A DNA stretch of 64,000 bases from Hippasteria phrygiana. Its lineage: Eukaryota; Echinodermata; Asteroidea; Valvatida; Goniasteridae. Both the position numbers and the translations under genes were made by a program. Numbering within the stretch: position 1 is the stretch's first letter; each line of letters opens with the position of its first letter. The stretch lies in NCBI GenBank assembly GCA_037893225.1, contig JAZGUH010000360.1, forward strand, positions 1,302,001-1,366,000, read 5' to 3'. This document shows, in pieces, positions 50,362-63,500 of this stretch. The notes under the pieces are model-generated. The model saw only the letters and a list, made by a program, of their open reading frames with translations. It was not told the origin of the DNA and did no database searches.

Positions 50362-52213
50362 TGAATGAGTAAAGCAAGTCATACCCTAGGGAATTTGACA
50401 TGCATGGAGCAATAAATACAAGGTAATATGCACACAGATGTTGGCCGGAAAGAAAATAAACATTGCGAGGTTTGAATTTTCTCCACAAGTTTTAACTCTA
50501 AGAAGCCGCCAATAATTGCAACATGTAGCGCCAGATCTAAGCTATCCATACATGTCAAAATAACTGTATTTGGTTGATATTTCATGCAATTATGAATGAG
50601 TAAAGCAAGTCATACCCTAGGGAATTTGACAGGCATGGATCAATAAATAGAAGGTAATATGCACACAGATGTTGGCCGGAAAGAAAATAATCATTGCGAG
50701 GTTTGAATTTTCTCCACAAGTTTTAACTCTAGGAAGCCGCCGATGATTGCAACATGTAGCGCCAGATCTAAGCTATCCATACATGTCAAAATTACTGTAT
50801 TTGGTTGATATTTAATGCAATTATGAATGAGTAAAGCAAGTCCATACCCCAGGGAATTTGACAGGCATGGAGCAATAAATAGAAGGTAATATGCACACAG
50901 ATGTTGGCCGGAAAGAAAATAAACATTGCGAGGTTTGAATTTTCTCCACAAGTTTTAACTCTAAGAAGCCGCCGATGATTGCAACATGTAGCGCCAGATC
51001 TAAGCTATCCATACATGTCAAAATTACTGTATTTGGTTTATATTTCATGCAATTATGAATGAGTAAAGCAAGTCATACCCTAGGGAATTTGACAGGCATG
51101 GAGCAATAAATAGACGGTAATATGCACACAGATGTTCGCCGGAAAGAAAATAATCATTGCGAGGTTTGAATTTTCTCCACAAGTTTTAACTCTAGGAAGC
51201 CGCCGATGATTGCAACATGTAGCGCCAGATCTAAGCTATCCATACATGTCAAAATTACTGTATTTGGTTGATATTTAATGCAATTATGAATGAGTAGAGC
51301 AAGTCCATACCCCAGGGAATTTGACAGGCATGGAGCAATAAATAGAAGGTAATATGCACACAGATGTTGGCCGGAAAGAAAATAAACATTGCGAGGTTTG
51401 AATTTTCTCCACAAGTTTTAACTCTAGGAAGCCGCCGATGATTGCAACATGTAGCGCCAGATCTAAGCTATCCATACATGTCAAAATTACTGTATTTGGT
51501 TGATATTTAATGCAATTATGAATGAGTAGAGCAAGTCCATACCCCAGGGAATTTGACAGGCATGGAGCAATAAATAGAAGGTAATATGCACACAGATGTT
51601 GGCCGGAAAGAAAATAAACATTGCGAGGTTTGAATTTTCTCCACAAGTTTTAACTCTAGGAAGCCGCCGATGATTGCAACATGTAGCGCCAGATCTAAGC
51701 TATCCATACATGTCGAAATTACTGTATTTGGTTTATATTTCATGCAATTATGAATGAGTAAAGCAAGTCATACCCTAGGGAATTTGACAGGCATGGAGCA
51801 ATAAATAGACGGTAATATGCACACAGATGTTGGCCGGAAAGAAAATAATCATTGCGAGGTTTGAATTTTCTCCACAAGTTTTAACTCTAGGAAGCCGCCG
51901 ATGATTGCAACATGTAGCGCCAGATCTAAGCTATCCATACATGTCAAAATTACTGTATTTGGTTGATATTTAATGCAATTATGAATGAGTAGAGCAAGTC
52001 CATACCCCAGGGAATTTGACAGGCATGGAGCAATAAATAGAAGGTATTATGCACACAGATGTTGGCCGGAAAGAAAATAAACATTGCGAGGTTTGAATTT
52101 TCTCCACAAGTTTTAACTCTAAGAAGCCGCCGATGATTGCAACATGTAGCGCCAGATCTAAGCTATCCATACATGTCAAAATGACTGTATTTGGTTTATA
52201 TTTCATGCAATTA
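50362..52213. repeat. 8-monomer block (1852 bp)
   Basis: Order: C-A-B2-N2-(B2/A)-B2-N2-B1. The C has G at p215. The first B2 (50824) has the extra C but A at p11. The first N2 has C at 51137 (p82). The second B2 has a singleton G in the tgtcgaaatt stretch near 51714. Confidence 0.86.
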
Positions 52214-54295
52214 TGAATGAGTAAAGCAAGTCATACCCTAGGGAATTTGACATGCATGGAGCAATAAATACAAGGTAATATGCACACAGATGTTGGCCGG
52301 AAAGAAAATAAACATTGCGAGGTTTGAATTTTCTCCACAAGTTTTAACTCTAAGAAGCCGCCAATAATTGCAACATGTAGCGCCAGATCTAAGCTATCCA
52401 TACATGTCAAAATAACTGTATTTGGTTTATATTTCATGCAATTATGAATGAGTAAAGCAAGTCATACCCTAGGGAATTTGACAGGCATGGATCAATAAAT
52501 AGAAGGTAATATGCACACAGATGTTGGCCGGAAAGAAAATAATCATTGCGAGGTTTGAATTTTCTCCACAAGTTTTAACTCTAGGAAGCCGCCGATGATT
52601 GCAACATGTAGCGCCAGATCTAAGCTATCCATACATGTCAAAATTACTGTATTTGGTTGATATTTAATGCAATTATGAATGAGTAGAGCAAGTCCATACC
52701 CCAGGGAATTTGACAGGCATGGAGCAATAAATAGAAGGTAATATGCACACAGATGTTGGCCGGAAAGAAAATAAACATTGCGAGGTTTGAATTTTCTCCA
52801 CAAGTTTTAACTCTAAGAAGCCGCCGATGATTGCAACATGTAGCGCCAGATCTAAGCTATCCATACATGTCAAAATTACTGTATTTGGTTTATATTTCAT
52901 GCAATTATGAATGAGTAAAGCAAGTCATACCCTAGGGAATTTGACAGGCATGGAGCAATAAATAGACGGTAATATGCACACAGATGTTCGCCGGAAAGAA
53001 AATAATCATTGCGAGGTTTGAATTTTCTCCACAAGTTTTAACTCTAGGAAGCCGCCGATGATTGCAACATGTAGCGCCAGATCTAAGCTATCCATACATG
53101 TCAAAATTACTGTATTTGGTTGATATTTAATGCAATTATGAATGAGTAGAGCAAGTCCATACCCCAGGGAATTTGACAGGCATGGAGCAATAAATAGAAG
53201 GTAATATGCACACAGATGTTGGCCGGAAAGAAAATAAACATTGCGAGGTTTGAATTTTCTCCACAAGTTTTAACTCTAAGAAGCCGCCGATGATTGCAAC
53301 ATGTAGCGCCAGATCTAAGCTATCCATACATGTCAAAATTACTGTATTTGGTTTATATTTCATGCAATTATGAATGAGTAAAGCAAGTCATACCCTAGGG
53401 AATTTGACAGGCATGGATCAATAAATACAAGGTAATATGCACACAGATGTTGGCCGGAAAGAAAATAAACATTGCGAGGTTTGAATTTTCTCCACAAGTT
53501 TTAACTCTAAGAAGCCGCCGATAATTGCAACATGTAGCGCCAGATCTAAGCTATCCATACATGTCAAAATTACTGAATTTGGTTGATATTTCATGCAATT
53601 ATGAATGAGTAAAGCAAGTCATACCCTAGGGAATTTGACATGCATGGATCAATAAATAGAAGGTAATATGCACACAGATGTTGGCCGGAAAGAAAATAAA
53701 CATTGCGAGGTTTGAATTTTCTCCACAAGTTTTAACTCTAAGAAGCCGCCGATGATTGCAACATGTAGCGCCAGATCTAAGCTATCCATACATGTCAAAA
53801 TTACTGTATTTGGTTTATATTTCATGCAATTATGAATGAGTAAAGCAAGTCATACCCTAGGGAATTTGACAGGCATGGAGCAATAAATAGAAGGTAATAT
53901 GCACACAGATGTTGGCCGGAAAGAAAATAAACATTGCGAGGTTTGAATTTTCTCCACAAGTTTTAACTCTAAGAAGCCGCCGATAATTGCAACATGTAGC
54001 GCCAGATCTAAGCTATCCATACATGTCAAAATTACTGTATTTGGTTGATATTTAATGCAATTATGAATGAGTAGAGCAAGTCCATACCCCAGGGAATTTG
54101 ACAGGCATGGAGCAATAAATAGAAGGTATTATGCACACAGATGTTGGCCGGAAAGAAAATAAACATTGCGAGGTTTGAATTTTCTCCACAAGTTTTAACT
54201 CTAAGAAGCCGCCGATGATTGCAACATGTAGCGCCAGATCTAAGCTATCCATACATGTCAAAATGACTGTATTTGGTTTATATTTCATGCAATTA
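52214..54295. repeat. 9-monomer HOR (2082 bp), first copy
   Basis: Order: C-A-B2-N2-B2-H'*-I-L-B1. H'* (53371) carries C at p58, otherwise typical of C monomers, and I (53602) carries T at p40. N2 has C at 52989 (p82). Confidence 0.88.
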
Positions 54296-56377
54296 TGAAT
54301 GAGTAAAGCAAGTCATACCCTAGGGAATTTGACATGCATGGAGCAATAAATACAAGGTAATATGCACACAGATGTTGGCCGGAAAGAAAATAAACATTGC
54401 GAGGTTTGAATTTTCTCCACAAGTTTTAACTCTAAGAAGCCGCCAATAATTGCAACATGTAGCGCCAGATCTAAGCTATCCATACATGTCAAAATAACTG
54501 TATTTGGTTTATATTTCATGCAATTATGAATGAGTAAAGCAAGTCATACCCTAGGGAATTTGACAGGCATGGATCAATAAATAGAAGGTAATATGCACAC
54601 AGATGTTGGCCGGAAAGAAAATAATCATTGCGAGGTTTGAATTTTCTCCACAAGTTTTAACTCTAGGAAGCCGCCGATGATTGCAACATGTAGCGCCAGA
54701 TCTAAGCTATCCATACATGTCAAAATTACTGTATTTGGTTGATATTTAATGCAATTATGAATGAGTAGAGCAAGTCCATACCCCAGGGAATTTGACAGGC
54801 ATGGAGCAATAAATAGAAGGTAATATGCACACAGATGTTGGCCGGAAAGAAAATAAACATTGCGAGGTTTGAATTTTCTCCACAAGTTTTAACTCTAAGA
54901 AGCCGCCGATGATTGCAACATGTAGCGCCAGATCTAAGCTATCCATACATGTCAAAATTACTGTATTTGGTTTATATTTCATGCAATTATGAATGAGTAA
55001 AGCAAGTCATACCCTAGGGAATTTGACAGGCATGGAGCAATAAATAGACGGTAATATGCACACAGATGTTGGCCGGAAAGAAAATAATCATTGCGAGGTT
55101 TGAATTTTCTCCACAAGTTTTAACTCTAGGAAGCCGCCGATGATTGCAACATGTAGCGCCAGATCTAAGCTATCCATACATGTCAAAATTACTGTATTTG
55201 GTTGATATTTAATGCAATTATGAATGAGTAGAGCAAGTCCATACCCTAGGGAATTTGACAGGCATGGAGCAATAAATAGAAGGTAATATGCACACAGATG
55301 TTGGCCGGAAAGAAAATAAACATTGCGAGGTTTGAATTTTCTCCACAAGTTTTAACTCTAAGAAGCCGCCGATGATTGCAACATGTAGCGCCAGATCTAA
55401 GCTATCCATACATGTCAAAATTACTGTATTTGGTTTATATTTCATGCAATTATGAATGAGTAAAGCAAGTCATACCCTAGGGAATTTGACAGGCATGGAG
55501 CAATAAATAGAAGGTAATATGCACACAGATGTTGGCCGGAAAGAAAATAAACATTGCGAGGTTTGAATTTTCTCCACAAGTTTTAACTCTAAGAAGCCGC
55601 CGATAATTGCAACATGTAGCGCCAGATCTAAGCTATCCATACATGTCAAAATTACTGAATTTGGTTGATATTTCATGCAATTATGAATGAGTAAAGCAAG
55701 TCATACCCTAGGGAATTTGACAGGCATGGATCAATAAATAGAAGGTAATATGCACACAGATGTTGGCCGGAAAGAAAATAAACATTGCGAGGTTTGAATT
55801 TTCTCCACAAGTGTTAACTCTAAGAAGCCGCCGATGATTGCAACATGTAGCGCCAGATCTAAGCTATCCATACATGTCAAAATGACTGTATTTGGTTTAT
55901 ATTTCATGCAATTATGAATGAGTAAAGCAAGTCATACCCTAGGGAATTTGACATGCATGGAGCAATAAATACAAGGTAATATGCACACAGATGTTGGCCG
56001 GAAAGAAAATAAACATTGCGAGGTTTGAATTTTCTCCACAAGTTTTAACTCTAAGAAGCCGCCAATAATTGCAACATGTAGCGCCAGATCTAAGCTATCC
56101 ATACATGTCAAAATTACTGTATTTGGTTGATATTTAATGCAATTATGAATGAGTAGAGCAAGTCCATACCCCAGGGAATTTGACAGGCATGGAGCAATAA
56201 ATAGAAGGTATTATGCACACAGATGTTGGCCGGAAAGAAAATAAACATTGCGAGGTTTGAATTTTCTCCACAAGTTTTAACTCTAAGAAGCCGCCGATGA
56301 TTGCAACATGTAGCGCCAGATCTAAGCTATCCATACATGTCAAAATGACTGTATTTGGTTTATATTTCATGCAATTA
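54296..56377. repeat. 9-monomer HOR (2082 bp), second copy with altered end
   Basis: Order: C-A-B2-N2-B2*-G-(H/B1)-(C/A)-B1. B2* (55221) has T at p26 instead of C. Two mosaics in a row (55684-55914 and 55915-56145) replace the I-L part of the first copy. Confidence 0.87.
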
Positions 56378-59300
56378 TGAATGAGTAAAGCAAGTCATAC
56401 CCTAGGGAATTTGACATGCATGGAGCAATAAATACAAGGTAATATGCACACAGATGTTGGCCGGAAAGAAAATAAACATTGCGAGGTTTGAATTTTCTCC
56501 ACAAGTTTTAACTCTAAGAAGCCGCCAATAATTGCAACATGTAGCGCCAGATCTAAGCTATCCATACATGTCAAAATAACTGTATTTGGTTTATATTTCA
56601 TGCAATTATGAATGAGTAAAGCAAGTCATACCCTAGGGAATTTGACAGGCATGGATCAATAAATAGAAGGTAATATGCACACAGATGTTGGCCGGAAAGA
56701 AAATAATCATTGCGAGGTTTGAATTTTCTCCACAAGTTTTAACTCTAGGAAGCCGCCGATGATTGCAACATGTAGCGCCAGATCTAAGCTATCCATACAT
56801 GTCAAAATTACTGTATTTGGTTGATATTTAATGCAATTATGAATGAGTAGAGCAAGTCCATACCCCAGGGAATTTGACAGGCATGGAGCAATAAATAGAA
56901 GGTAATATGCACACAGATGTTGGCCGGAAAGAAAATAAACATTGCGAGGTTTGAATTTTCTCCACAAGTTTTAACTCTAAGAAGCCGCCGATGATTGCAA
57001 CATGTAGCGCCAGATCTAAGCTATCCATACATGTCAAAATTACTGTATTTGGTTTATATTTCATGCAATTATGAATGAGTAAAGCAAGTCATACCCTAGG
57101 GAATTTGACAGGCATGGAGCAATAAATAGAAGGTAATATGCACACAGATGTTGGCCGGAAAGAAAATAATCATTGCGAGGTTTGAATTTTCTCCACAAGT
57201 TTTAACTCTAGGAAGCCGCCGATGATTGCAACATGTAGCGCCAGATCTAAGCTATCCATACATGTCAAAATTACTGTATTTGGTTGATATTTAATGCAAT
57301 TATGAATGAGTAGAGCAAGTCCATACCCTAGGGAATTTGACAGGCATGGAGCAATAAATAGAAGGTAATATGCACACAGATGTTGGCCGGAAAGAAAATA
57401 AACATTGCGAGGTTTGAATTTTCTCCACAAGTTTTAACTCTAAGAAGCCGCCGATGATTGCAACATGTAGCGCCAGATCTAAGCTATCCATACATGTCAA
57501 AATTACTGTATTTGGTTTATATTTCATGCAATTATGAATGAGTAAAGCAAGTCATACCCTAGGGAATTTGACAGGCATGGATCAATAAATAGAAGGTAAT
57601 ATGCACACAGATGTTGGCCGGAAAGAAAATAAACATTGCGAGGTTTGAATTTTCTCCACAAGTTTTAACTCTAAGAAGCCGCCGATAATTGCAACATGTA
57701 GCGCCAGATCTAAGCTATCCATACATGTCAAAATTACTGAATTTGGTTGATATTTCATGCAATTATGAATGAGTAAAGCAAGTCATACCCTAGGGAATTT
57801 GACAGGCATGGATCAATAAATAGAAGGTAATATGCACACAGATGTTGGCCGGAAAGAAAATAAACATTGCGAGGTTTGAATTTTCTCCACAAGTTTTAAC
57901 TCTAAGAAGCCGCCGATGATTGCAACATGTAGCGCCAGATCTAAGCTATCCATACATGTCAAAATTACTGTATTTGGTTTATATTTCATGCAATTATGAA
58001 TGAGTAAAGCAAGTCATACCCTAGGGAATTTGACAGGCATGGAGCAATAAATAGAAGGTAATATGCACACAGATGTTGGCCGGAAAGAAAATAAACATTG
58101 CGAGGTTTGAATTTTCTCCACAAGTTTTAACTCTAAGAAGCCGCCGATAATTGCAACATGTAGCGCCAGATCTAAGCTATCCATACATGTCAAAATTACT
58201 GAATTTGGTTGATATTTCATGCAATTATGAATGAGTAAAGCAAGTCATACCCTAGGGAATTTGACAGGCATGGATCAATAAATAGAAGGTAATATGCACA
58301 CAGATGTTGGCCGGAAAGAAAATAAACATTGCGAGGTTTGAATTTTCTCCACAAGTTTTAACTCTAAGAAGCCGCCGATGATTGCAACATGTAGCGCCAG
58401 ATCTAAGCTATCCATACATGTCAAAATTACTGTATTTGGTTTATATTTCATGCAATTATGAATGAGTAAAGCAAGTCATACCCTAGGGAATTTGACAGGC
58501 ATGGAGCAATAAATAGACGGTAATATGCACACAGATGTTCGCCGGAAAGAAAATAATCATTGCGAGGTTTGAATTTTCTCCACAAGTTTTAACTCTAGGA
58601 AGCCGCCGATGATTGCAACATGTAGCGCCAGATCTAAGCTATCCATACATGTCAAAATTACTGTATTTGGTTGATATTTAATGCAATTATGAATGAGTAG
58701 AGCAAGTCCATACCCCAGGGAATTTGACAGGCATGGAGCAATAAATAGAAGGTAATATGCACACAGATGTTGGCCGGAAAGAAAATAAACATTGCGAGGT
58801 TTGAATTTTCTCCACAAGTTTTAACTCTAAGAAGCCGCCGATGATTGCAACATGTAGCGCCAGATCTAAGCTATCCATACATGTCAAAATTACTGTATTT
58901 GGTTTATATTTCATGCAATTATGAATGAGTAAAGCAAGTCATACCCTAGGGAATTTGACAGGCATGGATCAATAAATAGAAGGTAATATGCACACAGATG
59001 TTGGCCGGAAAGAAAATAAACATTGCGAGGTTTGAATTTTCTCCACAAGTTTTAACTCTAAGAAGCCGCCGATAATTGCAACATGTAGCGCCAGATCTAA
59101 GCTATCCATACATGTCAAAATTACTGAATTTGGTTGATATTTCATGCAATTATGAATGAGTAAAGCAAGTCATACCCTAGGGAATTTGACATGCATGGAT
59201 CAATAAATAGAAGGTAATATGCACACAGATGTTGGCCGGAAAGAAAATAAACATTGCGAGGTTTGAATTTTCTCCACAAGTTTTAACTCTAAGAAGCCGC

Positions 59301-60540
59301 CGATGATTGCAACATGTAGCGCCAGATCTAAGCTATCCATACATGTCAAAATTACTGTATTTGGTTTATATTTCATGCAATTATGAATGAGTAAAGCAAG
59401 TCATACCCTAGGGAATTTGACAGGCATGGAGCAATAAATAGAAGGTAATATGCACACAGATGTTGGCCGGAAAGAAAATAAACATTGCGAGGTTTGAATT
59501 TTCTCCACAAGTTTTAACTCTAAGAAGCCGCCGATAATTGCAACATGTAGCGCCAGATCTAAGCTATCCATACATGTCAAAATTACTGAATTTGGTTGAT
59601 ATTTCATGCAATTATGAATGAGTAAAGCAAGTCATACCCTAGGGAATTTGACAGGCATGGATCAATAAATAGAAGGTAATATGCACACAGATGTTGGCCG
59701 GAAAGAAAATAAACATTGCGAGGTTTGAATTTTCTCCACAAGTGTTAACTCTAAGAAGCCGCCGATAATTGCAACATGTAGCGCCAGATCTAAGCTATCC
59801 ATACATGTCAAAATTACTGTATTTGGTTGATATTTAATGCAATTATGAATGAGTAGAGCAAGTCCATACCCCAGGGAATTTGACAGGCATGGAGCAATAA
59901 ATAGAAGGTATTATGCACACAGATGTTGGCCGGAAAGAAAATAAACATTGCGAGGTTTGAATTTTCTCCACAAGTTTTAACTCTAAGAAGCCGCCGATGA
60001 TTGCAACATGTAGCGCCAGATCTAAGCTATCCATACATGTCAAAATGACTGTATTTGGTTTATATTTCATGCAATTATGAATGAGTAAAGCAAGTCATAC
60101 CCTAGGGAATTTGACATGCATGGAGCAATAAATACAAGGTAATATGCACACAGATGTTGGCCGGAAAGAAAATAAACATTGCGAGGTTTGAATTTTCTCC
60201 ACAAGTTTTAACTCTAAGAAGCCGCCAATAATTGCAACATGTAGCGCCAGATCTAAGCTATCCATACATGTCAAAATTACTGTATTTGGTTGATATTTAA
60301 TGCAATTATGAATGAGTAGAGCAAGTCCATACCCCAGGGAATTTGACAGGCATGGAGCAATAAATAGAAGGTATTATGCACACAGATGTTGGCCGGAAAG
60401 AAAATAAACATTGCGAGGTTTGAATTTTCTCCACAAGTTTTAACTCTAAGAAGCCGCCGATGATTGCAACATGTAGCGCCAGATCTAAGCTATCCATACA
60501 TGTCAAAATGACTGTATTTGGTTTATATTTCATGCAATTA
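56378..60540. repeat. 18-monomer HOR (4163 bp), first copy
   Basis: Order: C-A-B2-N2*-B2*-H'-I-G-I-N2-B2-H'-I-G-(H/L)-B1-(C/A)-B1. N2* (57072) has A at p60 (gaagg) and B2* (57303) has T at p26. N2 at 58459 has C at 58540 (p82). Confidence 0.88.
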
Positions 60541-63500
60541 TGAATGAGTAAAGCAAGTCATACCCTAGGGAATTTGACATGCATGGAGCAATAAATACAA
60601 GGTAATATGCACACAGATGTTGGCCGGAAAGAAAATAAACATTGCGAGGTTTGAATTTTCTCCACAAGTTTTAACTCTAAGAAGCCGCCAATAATTGCAA
60701 CATGTAGCGCCAGATCTAAGCTATCCATACATGTCAAAATAACTGTATTTGGTTTATATTTCATGCAATTATGAATGAGTAAAGCAAGTCATACCCTAGG
60801 GAATTTGACAGGCATGGATCAATAAATAGAAGGTAATATGCACACAGATGTTGGCCGGAAAGAAAATAATCATTGCGAGGTTTGAATTTTCTCCACAAGT
60901 TTTAACTCTAGGAAGCCGCCGATGATTGCAACATGTAGCGCCAGATCTAAGCTATCCATACATGTCAAAATTACTGTATTTGGTTGATATTTAATGCAAT
61001 TATGAATGAGTAGAGCAAGTCCATACCCCAGGGAATTTGACAGGCATGGAGCAATAAATAGAAGGTAATATGCACACAGATGTTGGCCGGAAAGAAAATA
61101 AACATTGCGAGGTTTGAATTTTCTCCACAAGTTTTAACTCTAAGAAGCCGCCGATGATTGCAACATGTAGCGCCAGATCTAAGCTATCCATACATGTCAA
61201 AATTACTGTATTTGGTTTATATTTCATGCAATTATGAATGAGTAAAGCAAGTCATACCCTAGGGAATTTGACAGGCATGGAGCAATAAATAGAAGGTAAT
61301 ATGCACACAGATGTTGGCCGGAAAGAAAATAATCATTGCGAGGTTTGAATTTTCTCCACAAGTTTTAACTCTAGGAAGCCGCCGATGATTGCAACATGTA
61401 GCGCCAGATCTAAGCTATCCATACATGTCAAAATTACTGTATTTGGTTGATATTTAATGCAATTATGAATGAGTAGAGCAAGTCCATACCCTAGGGAATT
61501 TGACAGGCATGGAGCAATAAATAGAAGGTAATATGCACACAGATGTTGGCCGGAAAGAAAATAAACATTGCGAGGTTTGAATTTTCTCCACAAGTTTTAA
61601 CTCTAAGAAGCCGCCGATGATTGCAACATGTAGCGCCAGATCTAAGCTATCCATACATGTCAAAATTACTGTATTTGGTTTATATTTCATGCAATTATGA
61701 ATGAGTAAAGCAAGTCATACCCTAGGGAATTTGACAGGCATGGATCAATAAATAGAAGGTAATATGCACACAGATGTTGGCCGGAAAGAAAATAAACATT
61801 GCGAGGTTTGAATTTTCTCCACAAGTTTTAACTCTAAGAAGCCGCCGATAATTGCAACATGTAGCGCCAGATCTAAGCTATCCATACATGTCAAAATTAC
61901 TGAATTTGGTTGATATTTCATGCAATTATGAATGAGTAAAGCAAGTCATACCCTAGGGAATTTGACAGGCATGGATCAATAAATAGAAGGTAATATGCAC
62001 ACAGATGTTGGCCGGAAAGAAAATAAACATTGCGAGGTTTGAATTTTCTCCACAAGTTTTAACTCTAAGAAGCCGCCGATGATTGCAACATGTAGCGCCA
62101 GATCTAAGCTATCCATACATGTCAAAATTACTGTATTTGGTTTATATTTCATGCAATTATGAATGAGTAAAGCAAGTCATACCCTAGGGAATTTGACAGG
62201 CATGGAGCAATAAATAGAAGGTAATATGCACACAGATGTTGGCCGGAAAGAAAATAAACATTGCGAGGTTTGAATTTTCTCCACAAGTTTTAACTCTAAG
62301 AAGCCGCCGATAATTGCAACATGTAGCGCCAGATCTAAGCTATCCATACATGTCAAAATTACTGAATTTGGTTGATATTTCATGCAATTATGAATGAGTA
62401 AAGCAAGTCATACCCTAGGGAATTTGACAGGCATGGATCAATAAATAGAAGGTAATATGCACACAGATGTTGGCCGGAAAGAAAATAAACATTGCGAGGT
62501 TTGAATTTTCTCCACAAGTTTTAACTCTAAGAAGCCGCCGATGATTGCAACATGTAGCGCCAGATCTAAGCTATCCATACATGTCAAAATTACTGTATTT
62601 GGTTTATATTTCATGCAATTATGAATGAGTAAAGCAAGTCATACCCTAGGGAATTTGACAGGCATGGAGCAATAAATAGACGGTAATATGCACACAGATG
62701 TTCGCCGGAAAGAAAATAATCATTGCGAGGTTTGAATTTTCTCCACAAGTTTTAACTCTAGGAAGCCGCCGATGATTGCAACATGTAGCGCCAGATCTAA
62801 GCTATCCATACATGTCAAAATTACTGTATTTGGTTGATATTTAATGCAATTATGAATGAGTAGAGCAAGTCCATACCCCAGGGAATTTGACAGGCATGGA
62901 GCAATAAATAGAAGGTAATATGCACACAGATGTTGGCCGGAAAGAAAATAAACATTGCGAGGTTTGAATTTTCTCCACAAGTTTTAACTCTAAGAAGCCG
63001 CCGATGATTGCAACATGTAGCGCCAGATCTAAGCTATCCATACATGTCAAAATTACTGTATTTGGTTTATATTTCATGCAATTATGAATGAGTAAAGCAA
63101 GTCATACCCTAGGGAATTTGACAGGCATGGATCAATAAATAGAAGGTAATATGCACACAGATGTTGGCCGGAAAGAAAATAAACATTGCGAGGTTTGAAT
63201 TTTCTCCACAAGTTTTAACTCTAAGAAGCCGCCGATAATTGCAACATGTAGCGCCAGATCTAAGCTATCCATACATGTCAAAATTACTGAATTTGGTTGA
63301 TATTTCATGCAATTATGAATGAGTAAAGCAAGTCATACCCTAGGGAATTTGACATGCATGGATCAATAAATAGAAGGTAATATGCACACAGATGTTGGCC
63401 GGAAAGAAAATAAACATTGCGAGGTTTGAATTTTCTCCACAAGTTTTAACTCTAAGAAGCCGCCGATGATTGCAACATGTAGCGCCAGATCTAAGCTATC

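Noticed and set aside
51131..51147. CENP-B box (NTTCGNNNNANNCGGGN)
   Set aside because: The p82 C variant gives TTCG and the central A but none of the CGGG bases. The consensus monomer lacks TTCG altogether.
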